A stretch of 64,000 bases of DNA from Ophiobolus disseminans (Eukaryota; Ascomycota; Dothideomycetes; Pleosporales; Phaeosphaeriaceae): assembly GCA_010093685.1 (NCBI GenBank), contig MU006216.1, forward strand, positions 2,784,487 to 2,848,486. Reading direction: 5' to 3'. Below, one piece after another: positions 45,241-55,866 of the stretch. Positions within the stretch are counted from its first letter, which is position 1, and each line of letters starts with the position of its first letter. Both the position numbers and the translations under genes were made by a program. The notes beneath the pieces are model-generated. The model had not been told where the DNA came from. It saw only the letters and a list, made by a program, of their open reading frames with translations, and did not search any database.

Positions 45241-45858
45241 ATGTCCTCCCACGAGGCCCTCTCGGCAGCCGCCAACGACCGCAAAGCACGCCTCGCCCAA
45301 CTCAAATCCCTAAAGCGCAAACAAGCCCCCACCGACTCCACCGACTCCACCGACCACGAGTCCTCCTCCGCCCTCACCACCACCGACGACCCCTCCACAT
45401 CCGTGACCCAAACGTACCTATCAGGGCGAAACTTTGACCCCTCCACGCGCAACGTCAAGCTCGGCTTCGAAAGCGCGCCCATCTCCGACCCCACATCCAC
45501 GCTAGAATACCAAGCCGAGCGCCTCGCCCTCGAAACGCGGCAGCAGCAAGACGCCGAAAAGGCCGAAGACAAAGGCCTCGACCTGTTCAAGCTGCAGCCC
45601 AAGAAACCGAATTGGGATCTCAAGAGGGACTTGGCGCAGAAAATGAAGGTCCTGGATGTGCAGACGGAGAATGCGATTGCGCGCATGGTAAGGGAGAGAA
45701 TTGAGGGTCAGAAGGCGAAGGCGGTCGGGGGTGCGGAGGGCGAGAAGGAGGAGGTGGGGATGGCGGGTACGGAGTTGGTGGAGGCGATGCATTTGAAGGA
45801 GCAGGAGGAGGAGAGGGAGCGCAGGAGGGATGAGGAGGATGTGGAGGATGTGAGCTGA
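45241..45858 (+). CDS. cwf18: Pre-mRNA splicing factor Cwf18 (CCDC12 family)
   Basis: A small component of the Prp19/Cdc5-associated active spliceosome. The intronless frame gives 205 aa, in the family's size range. The family pattern is clear: N-terminal RKARLAQLKSLKRKQ, then FDPSTRNVKLGFE, then DLFKLQPKKPNWDLKRDL followed by LDVQTENAIARMVRERIE. The N-terminal part has a Thr/Asp repeat and the C terminus is Glu/Arg-rich, probably a coiled coil. The ATG at 45241 (CACC-ATG-T) directly precedes the conserved start of the protein. Confidence 0.93.
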   Translation: MSSHEALSAAANDRKARLAQLKSLKRKQAPTDSTDSTDHESSSALTTTDDPSTSVTQTYLSGRNFDPSTRNVKLGFESAPISDPTSTLEYQAERLALETRQQQDAEKAEDKGLDLFKLQPKKPNWDLKRDLAQKMKVLDVQTENAIARMVRERIEGQKAKAVGGAEGEKEEVGMAGTELVEAMHLKEQEEERERRRDEEDVEDVS

Positions 45859-46313
45859 AGGGTGGGCTGGATGTGTTTTGATATCGATCTGAGTACGCTG
45901 GATGCGCATCGACGAGCCGGGCCCGCTTTGAGCATATGAATGAAGCTCATGAGGCGGAAGCTGAGGACGTCTTGTGTTGGCGTATAAAGGGAGGAGGTGA
46001 AGTGTGTTGGAAGCAAGTAGGGTGTGCATCAGTAAGGAGATTGAAGAAATCTTGGGTTAGGTATAATAGCTAATGATGCGGTCAACCGCCATGCTGGAGG
46101 CAATGAGAACCTCAAAACCTTTTGAAAAAACCTTTTGACCCCATAGTATGCCCAATGCTGGCGCCTGTCTCGCCCTCACCCTATTCCGACACATGTCTAT
46201 GGACTTGATTCTGTTGTGATCCTCCCGTTCCTCCTACGTGCAAGTCTGATCATCCACCACGCCGGACGTAGTCCTGCCATTCGGGACCCAGATGCATTGC
46301 CCTCGGTCTTCCC
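45859..46313. other. Convergent intergenic region
   Basis: Cwf18 (plus) and the zinc-knuckle gene (minus) end into this 455-bp span. A short direct repeat AAACCTTTTGA occurs twice near 46115-46138. I see nothing else in it. Confidence 0.5.
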
Positions 46314-47369
46314 TTATATCCGCCCTGCCTGCATCGCCTTCGTCAAAGCAACGCGTTTGCTAAAAGGGCTCAGACTGCGCTCTCGCTGCACGGGTGGCGC
46401 CTGAACAGGTGGAGGTGCCTGCCGGACGGGTGCACTGTCGAACCGATTTCGCGGTGGCCCACGAGCTTCTCCCTGACCTTGATATACATTCCTCCTCGGT
46501 GGGCTGGGTGAGCGCGGTCGAACGGGGCGCTTAGCGTATGGGCTGGGGCTGCGATCGCGACCAGGTCGATACGGTGACGGCGAACGAGAAGATGGTGCAG
46601 CTCGTGCTTTCGACGCACCGTTGCGCGATTGCGGTTCGCGGTCGTCAGACGTATCCATTGGATCCGGGCTGCGAGATCGTGACCTCGATGGGGAGGGGCG
46701 GCGCGCTGGTCGTTTGCCGTGTCGCCTTCTATGGCTGCTCCTGCTGCGTGACTGGGTGAGTCGCCTATGGCGCCCGTGGGCCTCTTTCTGTCGCGGAGCT
46801 TCGTGCGACATATCCATGCGCTGTGAGACGGAGCGCGATCTTGTCCTCCGTCTTCCGCGCTCGCCAGGGCTGAAAGAGCTCATGCGCCGCCGAGTGTTGC
46901 GCTCAGAGCCGTCTGGCGATCGCGACTCCCTTGATACTGATCGTTTCCTGCGTTTGGTGAGCGCCTTGTTATCGCCTCGAGAAGGAGCGCCGTTGTGCTT
47001 TCGTTGACGGGGCGGCGATCGTGAGCGAGAGGGCGAGCGGTTGGTGGATATGGTGGACACGGAGTCTGCGGACGAAGCAGATAGGGATCTTGAGCGCTTG
47101 CGGTCGCGACCTGACCTTTCCCGCTCTTTCTTCTTGAGTATCTCATCTGCCAAGCCCTTCTTGCGGACGAGATCTTCTGGCACCTCGGTCGTGAGCTTTG
47201 GCTTTAACTTTGGGTTGAGGAGTTGCTGCGTTCGTGATGGTCGCGATTGATATGGTCGTTCTTGGGCGGAGGCCTTGCATTCGTAGCTGTAGTGTCCTCT
47301 CTTGAGACACTTCTGGCAGAGAGTGTCTGCGGATGCCTTTGAGCGGCCAGTGCCTGGCCGACGGAACAT
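46314..47369 (-). CDS. Zinc-knuckle, Arg/Ser-rich protein (ZCCHC10-like)
   Basis: A 351-aa frame without introns. The N-terminal region carries one CCHC zinc knuckle, CQKCLKRGHYSYECK (C-x2-C-x4-H-x4-C, about residues 18-31), and downstream conserved bases such as TQQLLNPKLKPKL, matching the ZCCHC10 family. The remaining 250 residues are an RS-rich and RD-rich low-complexity domain (RSRSRSPDPMD, RRRTRSRSVSQR), typical of nuclear RNA-processing proteins. A role in mRNA processing or splicing is inferred. Its convergent neighbour is the spliceosome protein Cwf18. Confidence 0.85.
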   Translation of the reverse strand: MFRRPGTGRSKASADTLCQKCLKRGHYSYECKASAQERPYQSRPSRTQQLLNPKLKPKLTTEVPEDLVRKKGLADEILKKKERERSGRDRKRSRSLSASSADSVSTISTNRSPSRSRSPPRQRKHNGAPSRGDNKALTKRRKRSVSRESRSPDGSERNTRRRMSSFSPGERGRRRTRSRSVSQRMDMSHEAPRQKEAHGRHRRLTQSRSRSSHRRRHGKRPARRPSPSRSRSRSPDPMDTSDDREPQSRNGASKARAAPSSRSPSPYRPGRDRSPSPYAKRPVRPRSPSPPRRNVYQGQGEARGPPRNRFDSAPVRQAPPPVQAPPVQRERSLSPFSKRVALTKAMQAGRI

Positions 47370-48216
47370 GGCGGTAGAGGTGAAGGAAGCTGGAGGTGTT
47401 CACAGAAAGATGTGTACGTGTTTGCTAGATGCTGGCAAGGTAGCCAAGATCAGTGTTTGCAAACACAACTTCACTTCTAAAACAAGGGAGCTGGTAAAAG
47501 TATGAGACGAGCCGAGCCGAGTCCAATCCGCTCAAAAACTATGGGCAAGTTGACACGAGAGGCGGCTTTAGCCTCCACGTGATGCCTCGAAGCTCCATGC
47601 AGCGCTAATATTTCTCCGATCCGAAAGGACCGTGCGCCATTTGCGGCCTCACATCACTGCTTTGGCCTTGACCTTCACACGTACTGCACCCCGCACACCA
47701 GCCTGGTCCCCCTACAGCCTTGCACTCGAGGCCTTTTCCCGCCCATCGGTTCACCGGTTGTCTGTCGCGTGCCCTAACCCTAGGTACTTGGCTTGGCAAG
47801 ACCAGAACCCAAGGCCTACGGTCCATCAAGACTGCTTCACGCCGACCTTCGACACCCCCCACACCGCTGCGCACCACGAATGTCGGTACCACACCATGTC
47901 CAGCTTTCCGACCCTGGTAATTGCGACTTTCCTTGATCAACCTATTTCCTGAAAAAAATCCGTCCATCCCTTCGGCAATAATACCTTCCTTTCGGTCCAC
48001 GACCACCAGTTTGCGGCGTTGCGCTTGGTGAAATATTCGACTTCATAGGACCCCGGGCGCTTTCACCCGGCATCGTCGTGTACCTACCTAGTCAAGCTCG
48101 CCAACCCAAATATACCCTTCTTTCCCCACAGTAACGCTCAGAGCGTCAACCCACGCAAGAACCACACCAAGTCCCCACACCTGTGTCCAGCCTTAAAGCT
48201 GCACCCCTGAGTCGAC
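47370..48216. other. Divergent intergenic region, zinc-knuckle gene / R3H gene
   Basis: This 847-bp span separates divergent starts and holds both promoters. The part before the R3H gene (about 48050-48216) is C/A-rich, like a fungal 5' leader. No additional feature is recognised. Confidence 0.5.
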
Positions 48217-50749
48217 ATGGCGTCTCATGCTCCAGCATCTACCGAGCAGGCCCATCTGCGACCTTCATTTGCGAAAGTAAGTGCGCATGCAGCCTCCTCA
48301 CAATCCCCGCTAACTTACCCAGGTTGCTGCTTCCGCATTAAAGCCGCCCACACCCAAGGAGCCCACAGCGAAGACGAGGCCCCCTGTAGCGACACCGCGG
48401 AATCTCGCACTTCCTCAGGCCTCCCGCCCCGCCCCTCTCAGTGGAGATGTTGCAAAAGCGCTTGCAGAGAAGACTGAGAAGAGCGCAACAATCGAAAAAG
48501 CTGGTAGCACAGCTATTCGGACTGGAGAATGGACCGACACCGCAGTCCAGTCGGCTGCGCCCTCGTCCGATATCAAGGCAGATGGAAGCGAGAGGCCACG
48601 GTCCGCTGCGTTGGTCAAAGTCTCGATTGCAGAGGATAGCAGCACGCAACTTTCCTCCTCGAGTGGATCCGGAAAGCCACCCAGTCTCGATGGAAAGAGC
48701 GTGGCATCGGCAACCACGTTTGCGCTTGACGAGAAGGAGTCCCTTCGGCCTGATGACAGTGCAAGCTTGAGGGCTGTGGAAGAGGAGGACGTAACGAGTC
48801 CTCCGGAATCTGTCATTGCGGATTCCCGCCATGGCTCCGATCACGGAGCTGCGCGTGCTTTCCGTGATCAACTGCATGAGATTGCGGTCATGAACCCTCA
48901 ACCTCACCGTGGTGTCCCACCTGGTCGATTCCCAAACCTCCCAACTAGTGCGCAAATCCTCTACGATCCCAATCAGCCACAGAACGGCGTTAGATCTATG
49001 TCGCAGCCGGTTGTCAATGGCTTGCCTGCGATGACTGGTGGACCTGAGCTGCCGGCTATTCCAGATGAGAAGCTTCTTGAAGCCCTACAGTCTCCTCGTG
49101 ATCGGCTATTCATTGTCAAGCTCGAGCAAGACTTTATCGACTTTATCAAGGAGCCTAGGTATAGCAAGCCCGCGACAATCAGAAGCGAGATACTAATCGG
49201 CAGCAGTGAGAGTGAGTACGCTTTGCCTAATTGCAACACCTTCTACAGGATGCTTGCGCACCGTCTCGCCGACTATTATCTCCTGGGACATGTCGTCGAC
49301 TCCGCTATGACAGGCGTGAAGATAACTAGGACACCATATTGCAGGATGTAAGAAAGCCTCTATCAAGCCATCTTGGGAGCCTACTAATAGCTGTGTAGTC
49401 CTCCTCCCGTGTCGCAAATGGTCGATCCTGCAAAGGGAGCCAGTACCCCACCAGTTGAGCTGCCCGCTCGGAAGATCATGCGCCGTGATGATGGCAAGTC
49501 GGGTACCAATACCAACTCTAATTCACAGAACCCTTCGAAGACGACGTCCGAAGTTGGTGGTAGTGATGGTAGTAACGACGGAGACAAGGACAAGGGGGCG
49601 CTGACACGAGAAGAGCGGGAGGCGCGCTACAAGGAAGCCCGTCAACGCATCTTTGGTCGTGCCGAGGCCGAGGAGGGCGAAGCTACTGAAGGTACTGGAT
49701 CTGGAGAAGAGAAGGACAAAGGTGCTTCGAGATCGAGCTCTACGGCTGGCAAGAAAAAGAACCGAAAGCAGCGTAACTATGATGACGACGATTTCCAGGC
49801 TCGGTCACGATACAACGCGTATTATCCTCAGCAGTACCCTACTGCCGGCTACAACCCTGATAACGTCGTGTACTACAGCGGCTATCCCGGACCTACCCCG
49901 AACCCGCAATATCCCGGCATGAACCCAGGAGCTTCTCCACAGGCAGCATACAGCAGCCCATACCCAGGTATGATGCCTACAGACCCGCAAGCGCAGTATG
50001 GGTGGTCAACACAGCAGTACCAAGCTCCGAATAGTTCGATGTACCCCAACTATGGACCGATGCAGAATAACTACGACCTTTCCAACGACTTCCAGCGCAA
50101 CATGTCCTTCCAGCCATCTCAAATCACTCCGAAGATGGGCAATATTTCGATGGCCTCTTACCAGGAGCCTTTTCAACAACAGCAGCCTCAACACATGTCG
50201 ATGAGTCCTGGATGGCCCCAGCTGCCTCAGCAGCAACCATCATACCCAATGGCCGGAGGTCCCCAAGGTCATTATGCGCCGTCTGGTCCAGGTAACAGGC
50301 CAATGTCAGCGCCTCAGGGACCCGTTCCCAACCCGTATGCGTACGGACAGTTCCCTGCCAACCTTCACAATGGTCGAAATCCGCATCCGATTCCAGGCAG
50401 CTACAACAGGCCTCAGTTCAATCCGCAGAGCCAGGCCTTTATCCCGACTAGCCGCAACATGGGCTACCAGATGCAGCCCGGTATGAACCAAGGCCCACCG
50501 CAGATGAATGGCTACAATGGCTATCAGATGCCTGGACCGAACCCTATGCCGCATCAAGTACCTAGACTGAGCCCCTCGGCCGGTAGTACACCGTCATTTG
50601 GCTCACCTCAGAGCCTACAGGGTAACGGCACATCTAGCAGCATTGCCAAGTACGGGACGCCTTCTCATCTTCCTGCGAAGCCTCCTGCTCCTGTTCACCC
50701 TGTCCCGAAACTTCCATCGATGGTGGTGAGCAGTGGCAGAACCAACTAA
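48217..50749 (+). CDS. R3H-domain RNA-binding protein with Gln/Pro-rich tail
   Basis: A cytoplasmic single-stranded nucleic-acid binding protein of the R3H (with SUZ-like segment) type. Exons 48217-48276, 48323-49158, 49204-49347 and 49399-50749 join in frame to 796 aa. The R3H core is at about residues 287-345: KLEQDFIDFIKEP, then CNTFYRMLAHRLADYYLLGH containing R-x3-H. The basic TREEREARYKEARQRIFG follows, the usual SUZ-like signature. The final 280 residues are a low-complexity PQYNG-rich tail (YNAYYPQQYPTAGYNPDNV), typical of granule-forming RNA-binding proteins. The intron at 49159-49203 (45 bp, with TACTAAT) is a multiple of three without stop, so retention would add 15 residues inside the R3H region. 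Functional partners are not known. Confidence 0.88.
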
Positions 50750-51052
50750 CTAACGAGTTCATGATATTGCATGGCGGCGGTGCTACTTTTTCATTCTGTG
50801 CTAGGTCGGATAGAAGGATACTCTGCATTTTCAAGGATGCATCTTACGGAAAAGTGGGAATAGGTTTAGCTAATTACCAGGTTGCTTTACAACATGTTCG
50901 ACTGTTACATGTGATGTCGAGGCCTGTATATCGTACAACGTTTTGAGCTGCCCAAGCAATGTGTGCTAATGGTTTGAAGATACTCAGGTTTACCTACACT
51001 TCTCGCACTTCAAGGCTGCGAGGTTAGACGAGCTCTCACTCCACTACTTGTA
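50750..51052. other. Convergent intergenic region
   Basis: The R3H gene (plus) and the second Zn2Cys6 gene (minus) end into this 303-bp span. I see nothing in it beyond expected 3' flanks. Confidence 0.5.
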
Positions 51053-52396
51053 TCAGCAGCATGTCAAGCTGTTGGGAGAAGAGGGAGATAGATCCTCGAG
51101 TTCCGCCATCATTTTCTGCCACGCCCGTCCTTCATCTCCCGGTCGTTGTGAAAGTGGGCGTTCCCGTAGCCACATACATATTGCCGCATAGTCCCTCCTC
51201 GCCCGCTTTTTGCACCACCAGATCTTCTCGAACCGACACAAAAGACCGAGCCAGTATCCAAATAACCACATCGCCCTGTCGTCTCTCTCTCTTAACAAGG
51301 CGCGACATTCCTTGTGGAACTTCATCAGGAACTGTATACTCTTGTACACGTTCCCAGGGCGCGCTTCTGCATTGCGCAGCTGAGCCAAGATAAGCACGGG
51401 CGCACGAAAGACGTTGCCGACCTGGTCGCAACTGCCCTCGCGCTGGGTAGTGAGGTCTTGGAACCCGAAGAAGTCGATCCACGTTTGAGGTATCAAGTCT
51501 ACTGCCTGCGCCATCTTCTTGAACTCCCACGTCGCTCTATCAGGGCCGAAGAAAATGGGACCCAGGAAATCTATGGTAGCGTCGAAATATGTCGACATGG
51601 AGAGAAGCAGGGGCCGGAGACCGATTTGCAGATCTAACCAGCCGAGACATTCGTCGTGTGTTTCGAATACCCACGACGATTTCGGGTCGTTTGCGGTTGC
51701 TGATTGGGAGTCTGGCAGCGCGAAGGTGATGACGTTGAGTAAGGTGGCGCAAAGCATCACGGCGTCCGAGTCCGACTGGACTAGCTTCTCTTGAGGTGTG
51801 GTCAGCAGTTTCCGGAGGTGGCTCAGGACTAGCGACTGCTGATAGTGATCTGCGATGCGGTGCTGTAGCGCGCCTGGCGAGACGTGGCGGAGGTGACATG
51901 CGGTGACGGCGAGGAAGGTTCTCTCGACCAATGGGTTCGCGGCTGACATTGATAATAACCTCTGGTCACGTGGAAGATGGAATATCTCGTTCCAGTGCGC
52001 GAGGCAGTGCTGTAAGAGGTGGATTGTGGGCGTTCCATTCCCTAGACAGTCCCAGGTCGGATTTGTGGACAGTGTGACAGCCCCCAATGGATCTGCTAAT
52101 GGACTTGCAATAGCAAGCTTATCGGCTTGTTCAGGAGAGCACACCTTTATGGAATACGAGCATGATCGGCTGTTCCTTCTGCATTTTGCGCAAACTGGTC
52201 GAATCTCATCGCACTTTCCCCTCTTAGCGGACATCACCCAGAACCCAGAGATACGCACCTTAACCCTTTTAGCTCTGCAAGTCAGACACCCCGTTGCAGT
52301 CTTCTTATGCGCTCTTCTCGATCTGTATGGTCGTGCATACAAGCTAGGTGCGCCGCTAACAAGCGTCAAGACCTGGAAGTTGGGCTCAGGTGTCAT
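51053..52396 (-). CDS. Zn2Cys6 transcription factor (Upc2-like layout)
   Basis: Exons 52259-52396 and 51053-52213 give 432 aa. The zinc cluster at about residues 36-63 reads C-x2-C-x6-C-x6-C-x2-C-x6-C (GCLTCRAKRVK joined to CDEIRPVCAKC). The rest is the fungal-specific domain found in small Upc2-like regulators, with LLQHCLAHWNEIFHLP and NPLVERTFLAVTACHLRHVS. The intron splits the cluster between VK and C. It is 45 bp with no stop, so an unspliced message would keep frame but insert 15 residues between the second and third cluster Cys. The ATG at 52396 is chosen as nearest to the DNA-binding region; a longer frame begins further upstream. It is divergent from an SDR gene, a common arrangement for pathway regulators, but no target is proven. 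Confidence 0.85.
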   Translation of the reverse strand: MTPEPNFQVLTLVSGAPSLYARPYRSRRAHKKTATGCLTCRAKRVKVRISGFWVMSAKRGKCDEIRPVCAKCRRNSRSCSYSIKVCSPEQADKLAIASPLADPLGAVTLSTNPTWDCLGNGTPTIHLLQHCLAHWNEIFHLPRDQRLLSMSAANPLVERTFLAVTACHLRHVSPGALQHRIADHYQQSLVLSHLRKLLTTPQEKLVQSDSDAVMLCATLLNVITFALPDSQSATANDPKSSWVFETHDECLGWLDLQIGLRPLLLSMSTYFDATIDFLGPIFFGPDRATWEFKKMAQAVDLIPQTWIDFFGFQDLTTQREGSCDQVGNVFRAPVLILAQLRNAEARPGNVYKSIQFLMKFHKECRALLRERDDRAMWLFGYWLGLLCRFEKIWWCKKRARRDYAAICMWLRERPLSQRPGDEGRAWQKMMAELEDLSPSSPNSLTCC

Positions 52397-52727
52397 GGTT
52401 TCATTGTTCCGAGGTCTACGAAAGACACTGCAAAAAAGGTAAACGAGGTGGGCAGAAGAACGGTGGACCGTGGACTTAAGACGATGCACCTTTTGAAGTG
52501 GTTGTGCCGCCCCCACTTGTAAGCCGGGGAGCGAATAGACGGCGTGCGATGCAGCACCCCCGGTCTGCTCGTTTACTGCTTTGACACTAGTTCGACGTAA
52601 AATAGTGCGTGAGACTGTGAAGACATCACCATCAACGACACACGGACTTTAGGGGACTTAAGTTCGACTAGATAAAGCCGACTGTCTCGCAAGAACGAAG
52701 AACAAGTAAGTCATTCAACTCCAAACC
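52397..52727. promoter_or_regulatory. Bidirectional promoter region, Zn2Cys6 regulator / SDR
   Basis: The 331-bp gap lies between divergent starts. It is a plausible site of co-regulation. I identified no clear CGG-type repeat pair for the adjacent regulator by eye. Confidence 0.4.
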
Positions 52728-53811
52728 ATGGTCGGATCTAAAGACCTCCAGCCCTCAACCGCAAAGTTCTTAAATGTCTTCATCGACAACCAATTCTACG
52801 CAAAGCCCCAATGGCCAGCCCCAGACACGGATTTATCAGGCAAAACAGCAATCATAACAGGTGGTAATACTGGTCTTGGCTACGAAACGGCTTCACAACT
52901 CCTCGACTTGAAACTCACACACCTCATCCTCGCCGTGCGCGCCCCCGAAAAGGGAAACGCAGCGGCAACGTCCCTACTGACCTTGCACCCCGGCGCTACA
53001 ATAGAAGTATGGCCCCTCGACCTCAGTTCCTACGAATCTATCCGCGCATTCACGCGCCGCGCAGCTACCCTGCCCAAGCTCGACATGGCGCTTTTAAACG
53101 CCGGAATCTTGAATTTCGAATTCCGCCTCAATCCAAGCACGCATCATGAAGAAATGTTCCAAATCAATTACCTCTCCACAGCCCTCCTAGCCCTCCTATT
53201 ACTCCCCATCCTCAAGGCAAAACACGCCCCAAACTCCCCGCCGGCGAGACTTACTATTGTAAACGCAGCTCTCAGCCTCGTCGCAACGTTCCCAACACGC
53301 ACTTCCACCCCCAAAATCTTCACCGCTCTCGACGACCCGCACAATTTCAACAGAGACGAAACATACAACACGTCTAAACTCCTGGCGCACATGTTTCTCT
53401 GGAAAATCGCCGACGAGGTGTCGGCAGACGACGTCATCGTGAACTTGGCGGACCCGGCGTGGGTCAAGGGTACGCAGCTGGCGCGCGAGAGTACCGGGTT
53501 GGTAAGGTGGGGCTTGAAGCTTTTTGAGCTGTGTGGGAGGACGAAGAGGGTGGGTGCGGCGTGTTTTGTGCATGCGCTTGTGGGGGCGGGGAGGGAGGGA
53601 CATGGGGCTTTCTTGATGAGTTGGAGGGTGCATCCGTGAGTGGAATACTGATACTTTGATGGGAAGGGGGGATTTGCTAATATGGTGTAGATTTGCGGCG
53701 ATGTTGTATACGGATGAGGGGAAGGGGGTTATTGAACGAGTGTGGGAGGAGACGATGGGGGAGTTTGAATTTGCGGGTGTGAGGGATATGGTGGGGAGGT
53801 TGAGGGGGTGA
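52728..53811 (+). CDS. Short-chain dehydrogenase/reductase (WWOX/retinol dehydrogenase-like)
   Basis: Exons 52728-53635 and 53691-53811 join in frame to 342 aa. Motifs are TGGNTGLG (residues 45-52), the NAG of LLNAGIL, the structural Asn in FQINYLSTALL, a Ser in VNAALS and the catalytic YNTSK. Arg in AVRAPEKG after the second strand suggests NADPH use. The order and spacing match the SDR type often found in fungal secondary-metabolite pathways and in retinol dehydrogenase-like enzymes. The catalytic Ser position reads A-A-L-S instead of the usual S-S, with Ser still present. The substrate is unknown. The last 40 residues come from the second exon; without it the frame would end at 53638. Confidence 0.9.
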
Positions 53812-54006
53812 TGGGGATGGGTGGTGTGTGAGCTTTGATAGTTTATAACATATACACCATTTTCCCACTTTTCCAATCCCACGACGCTAAACATCATGCC
53901 TCCAGAGCCAAAAACCTCACCATGCACTCGCACACTAGCCCGTCCTTCCCATGCTCCCAATGCAGCCCACATACCCCTGCTCCCACCCCGCCTCTCACTC
54001 CAATCC

Positions 54007-54031
54007 TACCCTACCCTACCCTACCCTACCC
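54007..54031. repeat. Pentanucleotide repeat (TACCC)5 overlapping the amidase stop
   Basis: Five perfect TACCC units lie here (GGGTA on the minus strand). The amidase frame enters the repeat and its TAG stop at 54016-54018 is part of it. Confidence 0.9.
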
Positions 54032-55866
54032 CCCCTCGCCCTCCTCTCCTCCACCCCCCTCAACGCCTCAGGCACACTCCTCTCAAAGACCACCTCCCAC
54101 GCACTCTGCACCCCAACCAACACCGCCTCCCCATGCGCCCTTGTAATCGCCGTAAGTCCAAACGGCCTTCCATTGAACGCCAACACGCCGACGGGCAGCG
54201 TAGCAAGCGGGTATCCCGCCGCAGCTGCGAAATTGGTTATGTAACTATCCGCCGGCCCAATAATGACGTCGACGTCGTATTTATACAGGATATCGTCGAT
54301 GCGCTTCTGTGCGCGGGAGCGAGCGTCGCGTGCAGCCTGGTGCGGTGAGATGCCGTACAATTTGAACGTGAGGTCGTGCTCGAGGTAGTCTTGTTGCGGG
54401 AAAGCCGCGGGCAGTTCTTCCGGGATGGATCTGTTGCAATGGATGAGTTCCTCCAAGGTGCGAACGGGGGATGCTTCGAGGTCGCGCAGGTAGGCTTCCA
54501 GGGCTGGTTTGTGGAGGGCGTGGAGGGCGGTGAGGTGGTCTGGGAGGTCTTGGTCTTCGGTGTGGACTTGGGGGGTTGTGCTGAGGGGAAGGAAGGGGAC
54601 GAAGCGTTTTGTGAGGGGCTGGATTGTGGTGTATGCGGCTTTGATGTCTGCTATCTGTACTAGAGTCAGTATTTTGGGTAAGCTCCGCTGTGTGGTGGTA
54701 GCGCACCATTTGTTTCGTGGCGCCTTCGTCTGGCGTAGCAATCCCTGGTGCAAATGTCCATATTGCAGGATCTAGGGCTCCGATCTTGATGTCCTTGAAG
54801 GTCTGTTTCAAACAGCTTCTGTACCCGCCGCTTGGTATCCGCGTCATCTTTGCATCTACCAGGACGTCCAGCAAGTCTGCAACATCTCGGGGAGACTTGG
54901 CCATTGGACCGGGAGAGTCGCAGAAGGGCGAAACGGGTATGAGACCAGCACGTGAGACGATACCGACCGTTGGCTTGATCGTATAGAGAGCGGCCCGTGT
55001 TGCTGGCATGTTGAGTGAGCCGTCGGTCTCACCGCCGATGGAAATGGGTGCGAAACCTGCAGCGACGCCGACCGCTGATCCCGAAGACGAACCACCGCAG
55101 CTCTGGACTAAAGGTTAGTGGTAGAAATCGATAGCAAATGCTGGGGCCCACGAACACTGTGACTCAAGCGGCTTCCATCATCTACCAGGCCATCTCGAAC
55201 ATAAGGTGACTGGCACTGGCCACCCACGGCCGACCATCCGAACGGTAGATCTGAGCCTCTATGCATATTGTCAGACCAGCACATTCAACTCGGGGTGTTG
55301 TCTTACTTCCAACCGTTAAGCTCCTGTATTGCGTTAGCTATTGACGTGATTCCGTTTCCTCGGCATACGTACTGACAGATTCGTCTTTCCCAGGACTATG
55401 GCACCGGCATTCAGCAGCTAGATACGATCAGCTTGATGCCCTTATACACTGGAGAGGGCCCGTCACTGACTCTTCGTATGACCTCAGCATCCTGCCGGGC
55501 TATTGCGCCGGCAAGAGAGTAACATCCACCAGTGGTTGCGACACCCAGACTCGGCGTGTTGAAAGTGTCCTTCAGATGTCAACATTCAGAGCGTTGTAGG
55601 ATAGTCATATCTGTTACTTTGACGAGTACTGAAATGCCATGAAGAGGCCCTCGCACTTTCCCTTGCTCGCGTTCGTCGTCTAGCATTTTAGCTCGCTCGA
55701 AGAGTAGACGCCGAGGAGGCGTAGCGATGACGGCCCTCAACCAGCTGTCATGGTCGTCAATTTGCTCAAGATATGCAGTGAGTGCATCAGCGGAAGTCAA
55801 CTTGCCACTACGAAGAAGGTCTTGCAGCTCGGACGCTGTGGTGGTCAGGCGATTGAATGAGGCCAT
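54016..55866 (-). CDS. Amidase signature family hydrolase
   Basis: Amidases hydrolyse amides through a Ser-cisSer-Lys triad. The N-terminal exon (55618-55866) ends with HGISVLVK, carrying the Lys. Small exons follow with DTFNTPSLGVATT, GAIVLGKTNLS, ELNGW and GSDLPFGWSAVGG. The next exon carries SCGGSSSGSAVGVAAGF (cis-Ser) and GGETDGSLNMPA (the nucleophile Ser of the usual GTDTGGS). The last exons run to 54016. I count about seven exons, giving roughly 550 aa, normal for the family. The family's linker Gly/Ser-rich stretch is intact, so activity is expected. Small introns in the 5' half are placed by consensus only. The C terminus ends in ARGG-RVG encoded by a pentanucleotide repeat. The substrate is unknown (fatty acid amide, acetamide or another amide). 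Confidence 0.85.
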
